Made by a program: the position numbers and the translations under genes
NCBI GenBank assembly: GCA_039679645.1
Contig: JBDKUO010000053.1
Location: 1 to 64,000, forward strand
Length of the DNA: 64,000 bases
DNA from: Armatimonadota bacterium
GTDB lineage: Bacteria; Armatimonadota; UBA5829
Direction of reading: 5' to 3'
In this document: positions 25,871-36,300 of the stretch, piece after piece
How positions within the stretch are numbered: the first letter of the stretch is position 1
Layout of the letters: each line of letters begins with the position of its first letter
The notes under the pieces: generated by a model
Told to the model about the DNA's origin: nothing
The model's database searches: none
Seen by the model: only the letters and a program-made list of their open reading frames with translations

Positions 25871-27139
25871 ATGACCAGTCTAAACCAGACCCCTTCAGGC
25901 GAGAGGGTCCACATATCCATATTCGGCAGGCGCAACTCAGGCAAATCCAGCCTGATAAACGCTCTTACCAACCAGTCTCTGGCGATTGTATCCGATGTCG
26001 CAGGTACCACGACCGATCCCGTCTCCAAGTCTATGGAGATACTTCCAATAGGTCCTGTGGTTGTGACCGACACAGCCGGTATAGACGATGTCGGTGACCT
26101 GGGCAAAAAGCGTGTCGAAAAGACCCTTCGCGTGCTCGAAAATACTGATCTAGCCGTGCTGATTATCGAGAGTGGCACCCAGCCCGGAGAGTGGGAAGAG
26201 GATATAGTCCGGCGTATCAAAGATCGCGACGTCCCGCTGGTCATCTGCGCCAACAAGACAGATATCACCCCAGACTTTTCCTCCGTAAAGAAATGGGCGA
26301 CTGGCCGCAGCGCCATGTTTGTGCCCGTCAGCGCAGCCACACGCGAGGGTATCGAGCAGCTAAAGGGCGCACTGGTGCAAATCTCGCCAATCGCGATTTC
26401 CGAACCGACTATAATCGGCGACCTGATCACCGGTGGGGACATAGTCGTGCTGGTGGTCCCGATAGACAAGGCTGCGCCAAAGGGTAGGCTGATATTGCCG
26501 CAGGTGATGACCATCCGTGACGCTCTCGATCATGACGCCATAGCTGTCACGGTGAAAGAACGCGAGCTGTACGAGTGCCTGCGGAGCCTCGGGCGCAAAC
26601 CCAAGCTTGTTATTACCGACTCCCAGGTATTCCTCAAAGTGGACGCCGATACACCCAAGGATATCTGGATGACCAGTTTTTCTATCCTCATGGCCAGGTA
26701 TAAGGGTGATTTGGCTGGTTTTGTCGAGGGTGCTCGTGCGATAGATTATCTCAAGATTGGCAGCCGCGTGCTTATATCCGAGGGCTGCACCCATCACCAG
26801 CAGGCTGACGATATCGGCAAAGTGCAGATCCCAAGGTGGCTGAGGCAGATGGTAGGCGGTGAGCTGGACTTCGGCTTTGCTTCGGGCAAAGACTTTCCGC
26901 CTGATGTGGACAGCTATGACCTTATCGTCCACTGTGGCGGCTGCATGCTAAACCCCCGCGAGATGCGATATCGCCAACGGGTAGCCTCCGAAGCCGGAGT
27001 GCCAATGACCAACTACGGCGTGCTCCTCGCCAAAGTCCACGGCATATTAGAGCGCGCCCTGCAGCCGTTTCCACTTGCTCGACTTGCCCTGGAAGAGTCC
27101 GATGACGGCCATGATTTCAGGATGGAACGGACGATCTGA
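25871..27139 (+). CDS. hydF: [FeFe]-hydrogenase maturation GTPase HydF
   Basis: A 422-aa protein that serves as scaffold for assembly of the 2Fe subcluster of [FeFe]-hydrogenase and delivers it to HydA. The N-terminal GTPase has the P-loop GRRNSGKSSL (19-28), VAGTTTDP, DTAG and NKTD. The C-terminal cluster-binding domain has C306-T-H308 and H354-C355-x-x-C358, the CxH...HCxxC pattern that binds the 4Fe-4S cluster. The length is normal. HydE, HydG and a hydrogenase are not in the window, so the rest of the system lies elsewhere. It indicates hydrogen metabolism and anaerobic growth. Confidence 0.93.
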   Translation: MTSLNQTPSGERVHISIFGRRNSGKSSLINALTNQSLAIVSDVAGTTTDPVSKSMEILPIGPVVVTDTAGIDDVGDLGKKRVEKTLRVLENTDLAVLIIESGTQPGEWEEDIVRRIKDRDVPLVICANKTDITPDFSSVKKWATGRSAMFVPVSAATREGIEQLKGALVQISPIAISEPTIIGDLITGGDIVVLVVPIDKAAPKGRLILPQVMTIRDALDHDAIAVTVKERELYECLRSLGRKPKLVITDSQVFLKVDADTPKDIWMTSFSILMARYKGDLAGFVEGARAIDYLKIGSRVLISEGCTHHQQADDIGKVQIPRWLRQMVGGELDFGFASGKDFPPDVDSYDLIVHCGGCMLNPREMRYRQRVASEAGVPMTNYGVLLAKVHGILERALQPFPLARLALEESDDGHDFRMERTI

Positions 27140-27221
27140 CACGTTTCAAGCGGCGCTTATATAGGTAAGAAGTACGTGTTAGCGGCCTGCATATCGCTGA
27201 TCGATTGGAGGGCATGCGGAG

Positions 27222-27755
27222 ATGAAAGGGTGGCTTTACTTGGCGCTGTGTGCGGGGATGTTCGCCGCGCCGGGTATGATATGTGCTCAGATTATCACGC
27301 CCGAGTCGCTTGGTTTTGAGTACTCGCTGACAGTAGGCGCGTCGTTTTCGGTCAATGGCGATGTGGAAAATTCAACCAGCCCTATGGTCGGCATAGCATG
27401 GTATGGACCTGCATCGGACGCATTCGGCGACAATGCTGCGTTTGGGCTCTCCGGCGATTGGATCGGTATCAAGACTAACGCCGACAAGGACGTTTCACTC
27501 GTGCCGGTGATGTTCAATTATAAGCGATACGGGCACTTTGGTCCTTATAGAATATTCACGAACCTGGGCGTCGGGGTTCTGGCTGCTACGGACGATATCC
27601 CCGAGATGCTCATTGATGAGGGAGCAAATTTCGGATGGACTGGAGGGTTTGGGATCGATCTCACGAACCAGTTGTTTGGTCAGTTCAGGTTCATCGCGGG
27701 CAGTCATACCGGCCAGGATGGCCTGTCTACTGTCCAACTCGGGTATCGGTTCTAA
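27222..27755 (+). CDS. small outer-membrane beta-barrel protein
   Basis: A 177-aa protein with a signal peptide (MKGWLYLALCAGMFAAPGMICAQ) and alternating hydrophobic strands that end in VQLGYRF. The final phenylalanine fits insertion by the BAM machinery. Glycine- and aromatic-rich strand pairs suggest an eight-stranded OmpX/OmpW-like barrel, but the exact family is not recognised. ATG 27222 has GGAGGGC upstream. A strong bidirectional terminator follows. Confidence 0.7.
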   Translation: MKGWLYLALCAGMFAAPGMICAQIITPESLGFEYSLTVGASFSVNGDVENSTSPMVGIAWYGPASDAFGDNAAFGLSGDWIGIKTNADKDVSLVPVMFNYKRYGHFGPYRIFTNLGVGVLAATDDIPEMLIDEGANFGWTGGFGIDLTNQLFGQFRFIAGSHTGQDGLSTVQLGYRF

Positions 27756-27794
27756 AACTTAATAGCGTGCACCGTTATTGCCAACAATAAGACG

Positions 27795-27824
27795 GGGCGC
27801 CGTCAGTGCCGGCGCCCTGTTGTT
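27795..27824. terminator. bidirectional terminator between barrel and sigma genes
   Basis: GGGCGCCG (27795-27802) pairs with CGGCGCCC (27810-27817), followed by TGTTGTTTATT on the plus strand. It separates two convergent genes. Confidence 0.75.
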
Positions 27825-28384
27825 TATTCCGCTATATCCAGTACATGCCTTATTCTCTCAATTCCAAGTCGATATCTGGCATATATAGTGTTGGCCGACA
27901 CTCCCACCATCTCGGCTATCTCTTTGAACGTCATCTGATGAAGGATCCTCAGCACAATGACCTCGCGCTGCTCCACACTCAAGTCAGAGAACGCATCACG
28001 AATTGATATGATAGTGGCTGATGTGCGCCTGTCCTGTGGCACGCATGCAGTCGCCAGGTCTGTGCAAATAGCATCGTGCAGCGATTCAGAGCGTTTCCTT
28101 CGCCTGAGAATGCTGTATGCGGCGTTGCGTGTGGCGGAGAAGAGATATGCGTTCACATTGCGTACCTCTCCAAAGCGCTTCCAGCCTTTTGCGATCCGTG
28201 CGAAAACTTCCTGCACGGCGTCCTGCGCGTCTTCAATTGAGCCGGTAAGAGCCAGCGCATAGCGAAACAGCGACTGGGCGTATTTATCATGCACTGCCCG
28301 CAGCCATATTTCAATGGCGTCATCTTTCTTGCGCAGCCTGCCCGTCCTGTTCAAATCAAAAATTTGTGTCATTCGGTCGTTCAC
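27824..28384 (-). CDS. ECF sigma factor
   Basis: A 186-aa RNA polymerase sigma factor of the extracytoplasmic-function type. Region 2 is at about 30-100 (YAQSLFRYALALTGSIEDAQDAVQEVFARI, NAYLFSATRNAAYSILRR), and region 4 at about 125-180 (LSVEQREVIVLRILHQMTFKEIAEMVGVSANTI). The GTG at 28384 is chosen for the GGGAGA five bases upstream; ATG 28372 is an alternative. No anti-sigma gene lies next to it, unlike the second ECF factor at 51845-52417. The nearest neighbour downstream is the convergent barrel gene. Confidence 0.9.
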   Translation of the reverse strand: MNDRMTQIFDLNRTGRLRKKDDAIEIWLRAVHDKYAQSLFRYALALTGSIEDAQDAVQEVFARIAKGWKRFGEVRNVNAYLFSATRNAAYSILRRRKRSESLHDAICTDLATACVPQDRRTSATIISIRDAFSDLSVEQREVIVLRILHQMTFKEIAEMVGVSANTIYARYRLGIERIRHVLDIAE

Positions 28385-28593
28385 AGCTATCTCCCATAAT
28401 ATATGACGCCATAAATAGCAGTTTTGTTGTTTACTTGGAGCTTTTTTTTATGTCATGTGCTATATTACGCTATGCAGCAATTCAAAAAATATATAATAAT
28501 TAGTCGTATATAGGCAAGATAACGCCTTGTTGTTGGTTAATATGAGGTATAATAACGTAATATTTATGTCTGTCGTCTAAGGAGGTATTAATT

Positions 28594-29571
28594 ATGCGTT
28601 GTGCCTGCCATATTGTAGTTGTTGCGTTTTGTCTGATCACAGCCCTGAGTTCGTCTTCTTGTGCGCTCTTGGCTGCGCAGGATGGTGATCTGAACTACAC
28701 ACCGGATGATATTCAAAGCACACCAGCGGAGAATTTTCTGGAATGGATGGCGAACCCTGAGCCGGGATATCAGAGATTTGCCGCGATGAATGCTCTCGCC
28801 AAGAAGGCAAAGCTGAGCGATCAAAAGAATCGCTGGAACATACTCAGTCTTGTCACATCAGCTATGTATGACACCACCCGCTCTATAAATCAGCGATTTC
28901 AATGCTGCTATGTGATCAGCCTCAGCGGTGATGAAGCCTGGGTGCCGAACCTGGCGTATGTTTTACTCAAAGACTTATCGCCTACTATGCGCTCAGTGGC
29001 GGCTGAAGCTCTGGGGAGCTTTCGGCATAACACGGCAGCTCGAAATGCTTTAACTCAAGCCTCCAGGCAGGAAACTGACAAAAATGCACTTGAGGTGATT
29101 AATCGCTGTCTGGCCGAAGGCGATGCTGAGTATACATCTGAGCAGATAAAGAGCACATCGGTGGAGACATTCCTGGAGCGGATAGAGAAACCCGAACCCG
29201 GATATCAAAAATTCTCCGCTATGCGCGCCCTTGGCCGGAAAGCCAAAGAGAGCGATTCCAATGCCCGCTGGTCTATTATCAGCCGGGCAATCTCAGTAAT
29301 TAATGATACTTCTCGCACCGTAAATCTGCGATTTCAATGCTGCTATGTAATCAGTATTAGCGGAGATGAACGCGGGGTGCCGTGCCTTATCGATATTTTA
29401 AATAAAGACCCTTTGTTTAATATGCGTACAGTGGCTGCCGAGGCATTGGGCACGTACAAAACCAGCTCCGAGGCTCGCAACGCACTGGTGCAGGCATCCA
29501 GCAAGGAGACGAACCAGAGCGTGCTGGACGTGATAAACCGTGTTCTGGGCAAGACTAACTCAACAGATTAG
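28594..29571 (+). CDS. exported HEAT-like protein made of two duplicated halves
   Basis: A 325-aa protein with ATG 28594 after TAAGGAGG. A signal peptide covers about residues 1-29. Two tandem copies of about 145 residues follow. The markers EPGYQRFAAMNALAKKAK / EPGYQKFSAMRALGRKAK, RFQCCYVISLSGDE / RFQCCYVISISGDE and SVAAEALGSF / TVAAEALGTY align along their whole length. The helical repeats with AAEALG-type turns resemble HEAT or PBS-lyase repeats used for protein binding. Function is unknown. The close similarity of the copies points to a fairly recent internal duplication. Confidence 0.75.
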   Translation: MRCACHIVVVAFCLITALSSSSCALLAAQDGDLNYTPDDIQSTPAENFLEWMANPEPGYQRFAAMNALAKKAKLSDQKNRWNILSLVTSAMYDTTRSINQRFQCCYVISLSGDEAWVPNLAYVLLKDLSPTMRSVAAEALGSFRHNTAARNALTQASRQETDKNALEVINRCLAEGDAEYTSEQIKSTSVETFLERIEKPEPGYQKFSAMRALGRKAKESDSNARWSIISRAISVINDTSRTVNLRFQCCYVISISGDERGVPCLIDILNKDPLFNMRTVAAEALGTYKTSSEARNALVQASSKETNQSVLDVINRVLGKTNSTD

Positions 29572-29594
29572 TATGCATCGTGTTATTGGGCAGG

Positions 29595-32462
29595 TTAACT
29601 CAGCTTTACAGTTACCTGCCCATATTTTGGAGTGTATACGCTGAGAATATCGCCCTCCAATTTCGCCGTGTTTTTTTCCAGCGGACGTTCGAGTATATCG
29701 GTTTCCACAGCCCGCGTGCCCTGCTTGATGATATCGCTCAGTCTGATTTTTGCCTCGGTATCTTTTCCTTCTACTTCGAAGAGTCGAATCACAAGCCCAT
29801 CTGAGTCTTCGACTTTTTTAATTGCCGAAACAAACACATTCGGAGTCAGCACTTGGGCAAAACTCTTTTCGGATGGCAGCTCACCGCCATGGACAGTCTC
29901 ACTGATAATCGACATATAAGAGTTAAACTCTTCGCTGGCGCGTGTGGCCTGCGTTACATCGCATGGCCCCTGGTGAGCAATTACGCCGAATCTTATCTTA
30001 TGGTCGCCTACTTCCGGAATCGGGTCAGGGTCATAAGTAGTTCTGATAAGAGTGAGGCGCAGTGTATCATCGACGCACGAGTGACCATATTTGCAGTCGT
30101 TGACCAGCGTGATCCCATGTTTTTCGTCGGAGAGGTCAGCCCACTTATGAGCCGGTATTTCCTGAACGCTCTGAACCCGCCTCTGGCTGCCGAATGGTAT
30201 CTCGTATGTCGGTATGCCGTCAGTCACATTCACAGGGAAGCTTGCGCGCAGCATCGTAACGCCGGTCTGTGGGGTGCATATCTCGGCCCACCTCGACTCT
30301 ATGTTAAAATCTACCATCCTGGAATCAGTATTCAGCCCGATCTCTACACTGATCCGCGAGCCGCCGTAAGTATGCTCTGTCTTCATGCACACACGGTTAG
30401 GTCCGCGCTGTGTGACTTTAGTCTGGCCGTTTGCGAGCGGAGTAATTTTCGTAAACTGTCCTATGGTCCAAGCGGACGCGCCCCTGTGAGCCTCATTGCA
30501 GATTTCCAGAAGGCCCATGAGCTTTCCCTCGGGCACGTAATCGAACCCGGTGCTCTTATCGATCATATGCTTGATCGCACCTGTAGCCAGATCGATCTCG
30601 ACCCTCAGGTGCTCGTTTTCCATAATAGTACCATCACTGAGCTCGATAATCGTGCTCTCCGTCCCCTCAGGCAAATACTTGTTAATCTTTGCCTCATCGT
30701 TAGCTGACGGTAAGTCATGAACTATCTCTTCATTACCGAGCAACATATAGTCATAAATCGCATAGGTCTTGTAACCAAGAGCAGGCACATTTGCCTTGAA
30801 CGCGATAGTCACAAAATCGTGATGGCGGAACCAGCCCCTCTCGATCACCTGCCCGCGCATCTCATTTCCGCCCGAGTCCCGCACGACCACATTCTCGTCC
30901 TTGAGCGGTTTGTCCCATACCCTTACAAAGACAACTTCCGACCGAGGCCATGGCTTTGCATTGTAGACAATAATAGGCTCAGCGCCGGGAGAACCCGCCC
31001 CGCGCGAGCTTACTCCTCCTTGTATGACCGGGTCGCCCGCTCCCGCACCCAGACCGTCGCCCAAACCAGAGCCGTCATAGCCGATATCTACAAATGATGT
31101 GTCGATCTGTTTGGCAAGCTCACGCAGAGCATTTGTCCGGGCATTGTCGGCCACAGCCCTTATATCCTGAAAGAGCCCCTGCGAATACTCATAAGTAGCA
31201 TGAATGCCGGAACCGGGCAATACGTCGTGAAACTGGTTAAAGAGTGCGTTTCGCCAAGCGGTACGCAGGTTTTCGGAAGGGTAGTCCACATCGCAAAATG
31301 CCCCGGCAATTACGGACGCAGTCTCAGCCTCAGGCAATATAATTTCGCTGATCCGGTTGGCGCGCTTGATATTACTCTGGGATGTGTAGCAGCCCTCAAA
31401 CGTAAAATTGAGATCGGCATCAACAACCGGCAGATCGGGTTTGGCGTTCTCTATCGCGCTGAAGTATGTGTCATATGTGCTCAGCTTAACCGTTGGGAAT
31501 ATAGGCCAGTCTTTAATCTCCATATATTTGCGGAGGTCGCGCCTGGTCGGCCCTCCGCCATGATCGCCCACACCGTAAACATACAGATAGTCCTTTAGTC
31601 CGGTGTCGCTTACATATTTTGCAAAGAGCGGGACAATTACAGCCGTGTCGAGGTCGCCGCTGTACGAGACATCTTTCTCATGGAATACGGTGATCTCAGA
31701 GCCATCGGGCGAGCGCCATTTGAAGAGACATGGTCCGGGGCCTGTTCGGAATATATAGCACCGGCTGATACCGCCGCGGCAGAGGATCGACGGAACGCTC
31801 CACGCCTGGCCGAATGTATCCGGCGACCAGTCGATTTTCACATGCTCAGGCTCAAAGCCGAATGTTTCTTTGAAGTAGCTGCGAGTATAGAGCAACTGCC
31901 GGCACAACGATTCACCCGAGACCAGATTCCTGTCGCTTTCTACCCAAGAGCTTGCCGTCACTTCCCACCGGCCTTCCTTTACGCGCCTCTTTATCATCTC
32001 GAATATCTTTGGGCAGTAGCGCTCCATCGCAATATATAAGGCCGCCTGGCTCTGCGAGAAATGAAAGTCGGGAAATTCATCCATCAGGGTGTTTACGGTT
32101 GTAAACGTATCGCGCGCCACACTTACAGTCTCCGGCCAGTCCCACAGGTAGTTCATATCAATGTGCGCATGACCGCACAGGTGCATAGTATAGCCTTTGG
32201 CTGTTTTGCCGATTGGAGCCATAATCTGCTCCGCTTCACCGACGACCTTGCCGGGATCGAAGCCTCCGTCTGATGCTAGAGCCTTCTCAACGTGCTCTAC
32301 GGCCTCGGCTATAAGCGCCTCCCACTCGCTTTTACCTAAAGCCTTGGCGAAAGCAGCGGCAAACTCAGTTTCCGATCTAAACCGCTCAATCGGTCCGACT
32401 GCCGCTTTCAGACTGTGGCTAAGTTTACTATTTAGAATATCCAGCTTCTTTTGAAATGACAT
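29595..32462 (-). CDS. alpha-mannosidase, glycoside hydrolase family 38
   Basis: A 955-aa enzyme with the GH38 layout: N-terminal catalytic domain with the zinc site LCGHAHIDMNYLWDWPET, the nucleophile aspartate in HVKIDWSPDTFGQA, and long C-terminal beta domains. It cleaves terminal alpha-mannosyl residues; bacterial members act on N-glycan-derived or other mannosides. There is no signal peptide, so it is cytoplasmic. The start ATG 32462 has CTGGAG upstream and lies 10 bp after the tlyA stop, so the two genes share an operon. ManC (36728) and a lyxose/mannose isomerase-like protein (54280) are other mannose-related genes in the window. Confidence 0.92.
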   Translation of the reverse strand: MSFQKKLDILNSKLSHSLKAAVGPIERFRSETEFAAAFAKALGKSEWEALIAEAVEHVEKALASDGGFDPGKVVGEAEQIMAPIGKTAKGYTMHLCGHAHIDMNYLWDWPETVSVARDTFTTVNTLMDEFPDFHFSQSQAALYIAMERYCPKIFEMIKRRVKEGRWEVTASSWVESDRNLVSGESLCRQLLYTRSYFKETFGFEPEHVKIDWSPDTFGQAWSVPSILCRGGISRCYIFRTGPGPCLFKWRSPDGSEITVFHEKDVSYSGDLDTAVIVPLFAKYVSDTGLKDYLYVYGVGDHGGGPTRRDLRKYMEIKDWPIFPTVKLSTYDTYFSAIENAKPDLPVVDADLNFTFEGCYTSQSNIKRANRISEIILPEAETASVIAGAFCDVDYPSENLRTAWRNALFNQFHDVLPGSGIHATYEYSQGLFQDIRAVADNARTNALRELAKQIDTSFVDIGYDGSGLGDGLGAGAGDPVIQGGVSSRGAGSPGAEPIIVYNAKPWPRSEVVFVRVWDKPLKDENVVVRDSGGNEMRGQVIERGWFRHHDFVTIAFKANVPALGYKTYAIYDYMLLGNEEIVHDLPSANDEAKINKYLPEGTESTIIELSDGTIMENEHLRVEIDLATGAIKHMIDKSTGFDYVPEGKLMGLLEICNEAHRGASAWTIGQFTKITPLANGQTKVTQRGPNRVCMKTEHTYGGSRISVEIGLNTDSRMVDFNIESRWAEICTPQTGVTMLRASFPVNVTDGIPTYEIPFGSQRRVQSVQEIPAHKWADLSDEKHGITLVNDCKYGHSCVDDTLRLTLIRTTYDPDPIPEVGDHKIRFGVIAHQGPCDVTQATRASEEFNSYMSIISETVHGGELPSEKSFAQVLTPNVFVSAIKKVEDSDGLVIRLFEVEGKDTEAKIRLSDIIKQGTRAVETDILERPLEKNTAKLEGDILSVYTPKYGQVTVKLS

Positions 32463-32472
32463 CGTCTCCAGC

Positions 32473-33306
32473 CTACTTACTAAATATCTCGAGCTTTAAG
32501 ACCTCGTTTACAGCGTTATCTATACTCTCATCAATCTCAGTTTCAGTCAACCGCGTGTTTTGGCATATATCAGGGTTCAGGGAGACCATAATGAAGAATT
32601 CGCGAGCACCCTTGTTGCCTGTTACATGGCTGTGAGAGATACCCGTGACGCAATAGTCCAGGCCATTTACATAGTCCGCGAGGTCTCGCAAAAGCTCTCT
32701 GTAAATATCCGGGTCATCGATTACGCCCGTTCTGCGGATATTGCTGTCCGCCACTTCAAAGAGTGGCTTTACCAGGCAGATTAGGTCTCCATGCCCATAC
32801 AAGATTTCGGCAAAGATAGGTATGGCCTTTTTGAGTGACAGGTATGACAGGTCCACTGTCGCCAGGCTCGGCCTTGGGTCAAGGTCTTTGAGCGGGGGAT
32901 CGCTGATGTTCACTTTCTCCATCGCAACCACCCTTGGGTCCACTTGCAGCTTGCCCGCAAGCCGCCCAAACCCGACATCCACCGCATAGACTTTTTGAGC
33001 TCCATGCTGGAGCAGACAATCCGTGAATCCTCCTGTAGAGGCTCCGGCGTCTATTGCTACTACGCCGCTTACATCCACATGAAAATCGCTCAAAGCCCCT
33101 TCGAGCTTAAGACCGCCCTTTCCGACGTATCTCTGGTCTATACCTTTTACAACTATATCATCTGTGATCTTAACAAGCTGGCCGGGCTTGTCTATTCTCA
33201 TTCCATTGGCATAGACATTCCCGGTCATCACCCACATCTGGGCTGTTTTTCTGTCCTCTACCAGCCCTCGTTCTATCAGCAGTGTCCAAATCGGCGCTTT
33301 CTTCAT
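32473..33306 (-). CDS. tlyA: TlyA-family rRNA 2'-O-methyltransferase
   Basis: A 277-aa protein with an N-terminal S4 RNA-binding domain (about 1-60) and an FtsJ-like methyltransferase domain (about 80-260). The SAM motif is VVAIDAGASTGGFTDCLL and the catalytic lysine region is GDLICLVKPLFE. TlyA methylates 2'-OH of cytidines in 16S and/or 23S rRNA and affects capreomycin sensitivity; some members were named haemolysins. No clear Shine-Dalgarno is seen before ATG 33306. It is followed after 10 bp by the GH38 gene. Confidence 0.9.
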   Translation of the reverse strand: MKKAPIWTLLIERGLVEDRKTAQMWVMTGNVYANGMRIDKPGQLVKITDDIVVKGIDQRYVGKGGLKLEGALSDFHVDVSGVVAIDAGASTGGFTDCLLQHGAQKVYAVDVGFGRLAGKLQVDPRVVAMEKVNISDPPLKDLDPRPSLATVDLSYLSLKKAIPIFAEILYGHGDLICLVKPLFEVADSNIRRTGVIDDPDIYRELLRDLADYVNGLDYCVTGISHSHVTGNKGAREFFIMVSLNPDICQNTRLTETEIDESIDNAVNEVLKLEIFSK

Positions 33307-33392
33307 TATTCAACTCGCATAACAATTCTTAGGGACATGTTACTCTTTTTGTGTGGTTAGTCCTCTTCAGGGAAAGGGGTTATCAGTTGAGG

Positions 33393-36300
33393 CTATCTAC
33401 ATGTTCGCACTACAACAACGACCTGATCATCGGTTTGCGCGCCTCCGGACCTTTCCTGCACAGTACCGGCTACATAGTCAAGCAATTCCTGCGCGGTTGT
33501 GCACGGCGCACGTTTTACCGCTTCAATCAGGCGATCGTAACCAAATCGATCTCCATCGTACGGAGTATCTATCAATCCGTCCGTGTAACAGAATAGAAAT
33601 TCATCGCTGCCGAGGTGTATCTGAGTGGTGTTATAATCGGCGTTGCGTTCGATGCCCAGAATGATTCCATTAGGACATATCTCGCGAATGCGGCGCGTAT
33701 TGCGGCAGAGTATCAATGGGCATTCATGCCCGGCATTTACGTATTTCATGAGGCATCTTTTTGGATCGATCAGGGCGTAGAACATGGTTACGAATGTGAA
33801 CTCGCTCATATATGTCCAGAGCGCATAGTTGAGATTTGTCATCACAAAACCGGGGTCGGGATTTTGCCTTGCGAACCCTCTGAGCATATACTTTGCCTCA
33901 GCCGTGTGTATAGCCGCATCCAGCCCTTTTCCCGACACATCACCCACGATTACGCCTACCCCTACGTCTCCAAAGTCGATAATGTCAAAGAAATCTCCCC
34001 CGACCTCTACGTCGCCCTTGGCAGGGAGATATGAGGTGGCCGTATCCTGACCGGGCATGCTGATTCCTTCCGGTATGAGGCTGCGCTGAAGTGTCTCTGC
34101 AATTCTCGTTTGTCTTTTGTAAAGCGCGGCATTGGTAAGGGCTGCCGACGCATGGCTTGCAACCTCGCTCATAAACCAGAAGTCTTCATCATCAAACGGC
34201 CTCTCAGCCTTTGTTCGGCTGCTGGCGAATACACCGAACAACTCTCCTTCAACATATATGGGGACGGACATCGGAGATTTTATGCCTGTTCTTTGCGCAA
34301 ATTCTACAGTCTTTGGTGATTTCAGCATAAGATCGGGAAAAATTTCCGGTCGAAACTCTCCTTCGCTAAATATATCACGGATTGTAATTCCGATCTCTTC
34401 AAAAGCATCGTGCACTTTGCTTTCGAGATCTTTGTCTGCGCTGTAAATCCCCAGATGATGCAAGAGCCCTGTATCATGGTCGAGTTCCAGCATTGAGCAC
34501 ACGCAATTAAGTTGACTTGCCGTTAATTTGACTGCAGTAGATATGATCTTGTTTATATCCAGCGTCGAAATGAACACCTGGCTCATGTCAACAAGAGCCG
34601 CTATGAGATGGGCATGCCTTGTTTCATACTCAACTGCTTCCACCTGTTCGGTGATATCCAGCCCTACACCATCAAAGTAGAGTAGATTGCCTTCGGCGTC
34701 AAACCTGGGTGTAATTTGTCCTCTGACCCAGCGTTCGTGACCTGCAGGATTATTTATTTTGAATTCTACGGTTTCCGAAGTCTTCTTTTCGCTTGCCTTG
34801 ATTATGGTCTTGCGCAATTTTTCCACGTCTTGCCTGGAGAGAAAGCTTGCCCATATATCACTATTGCCTATTAATTCTTCTCTGGAGAGCCCGGTCCAGT
34901 TGTTGATCTGCCCGCCAATTGTCAATATTCGCATATCGGCACTTATTCGCAGTATAACCGCGTCTATATTTTCTACAAGGTTACGGAGTTTATCTTCACT
35001 TTCTCGAAGAGCCTCTTCATCACGTTTTCTTTGTGTGATGTCTCTGAAAAGGACCAGATCGGCAGGTTTGCCTTCATAAGTTATCAGGCCTGCGTTAACT
35101 TCAAGGTCAATCTTGCTTCCATCTGCCGCCGCCAATTGCACTTCATATATTTGAGGAACGCTTTCGCCCTCCATCCTCCGCGCATATCGGTCTTGCAGAA
35201 TGGCAATGTTTTTAGAGGTAAGGCTATGGGTAAACTCTATGCCGATTAGTTCCTCCACAGAGTAGCCAAGCATCTGGGCGAACCGTTCGTTTGTAAACTT
35301 AACAACATAATCTTGAATGACAGCGATCCCGTCATTTGAGCGTTCAACCAGATTTCGGTATTTTTCTTCACTCTCCCGCAGAGCCTGCTCGTCGTGTTTT
35401 CTTTGTGTGATGTCTCTGAATATTACCAGATCGGCTGGTTTGCCTTCGTAAGTTATCAATCCGGCATTTACTTCAACATCGACTTTGCTGCCATCTGAGC
35501 TTGTCAGTTGCACTTCATATATCTGAGGGATCTTCTCGTCCGCCATCCTCCGCGCATAACGGTCTCGCAGTGTGGCAGCATCTTCGGAGGTTATGCAATG
35601 AACGAATTCGTCGCCGATTAGTTGCTCTACAGAGTAGCCAACCATCTCGGCAAAGCGTTCATTCACAAATTTATATACTAAATCCTGCACGACGACTATT
35701 CCATCACTGGAACGCTCTACCAGATTGCGGTATTTTTCTTCACTTTCGCGCAAAGCTTGCTCAGTAAGCTTTCTCTGTGTTATATCCGTAAGAACCGCAT
35801 AGAAACCTATCGGTTCGTTGTCAGACACGTAAAGAGCATTTGTAGACACACTCACATTTCTTATCTGACCATCCTTGCGCACCAGGCGCAGCTCGCCCTG
35901 CCATGGCTCGGTCATCATTTTCGGCAATATGTCCCGTTCAAACCATTCAATATCATCTTGCGGTATGATCTCTTTTATCTCAACGAGCATGGCTTCCTCT
36001 ACTGACATACACCCGATCAAAGTCGCATATGCTTGATTGCAATAGATCATCCGACCATTGGACGCGCGCAGGCTTACAGGTGTCGGAGCCTGATCAAGAA
36101 GCTGCTTATATTGCATCAGCCGTTCGGAGGGCATTTCAGCGGAGGCATCTGAGACAATGCCCATTACATGATAGAACTCTGCGTCTTTAGCCGCGACAGC
36201 CGAGACTCTGATCCATTTCATTTGCCCGGTCTTGTGGAATATGCGGTACACTTCATTGAGTGGTCTACTAACAGCCATGCGTGCAAATGCCTTTCGAACG

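Noticed and set aside
33351-33664. Small plus-strand frames over the end of the PAS phosphatase gene
   Set aside because: They overlap a strongly supported minus-strand gene and have no signals of their own.
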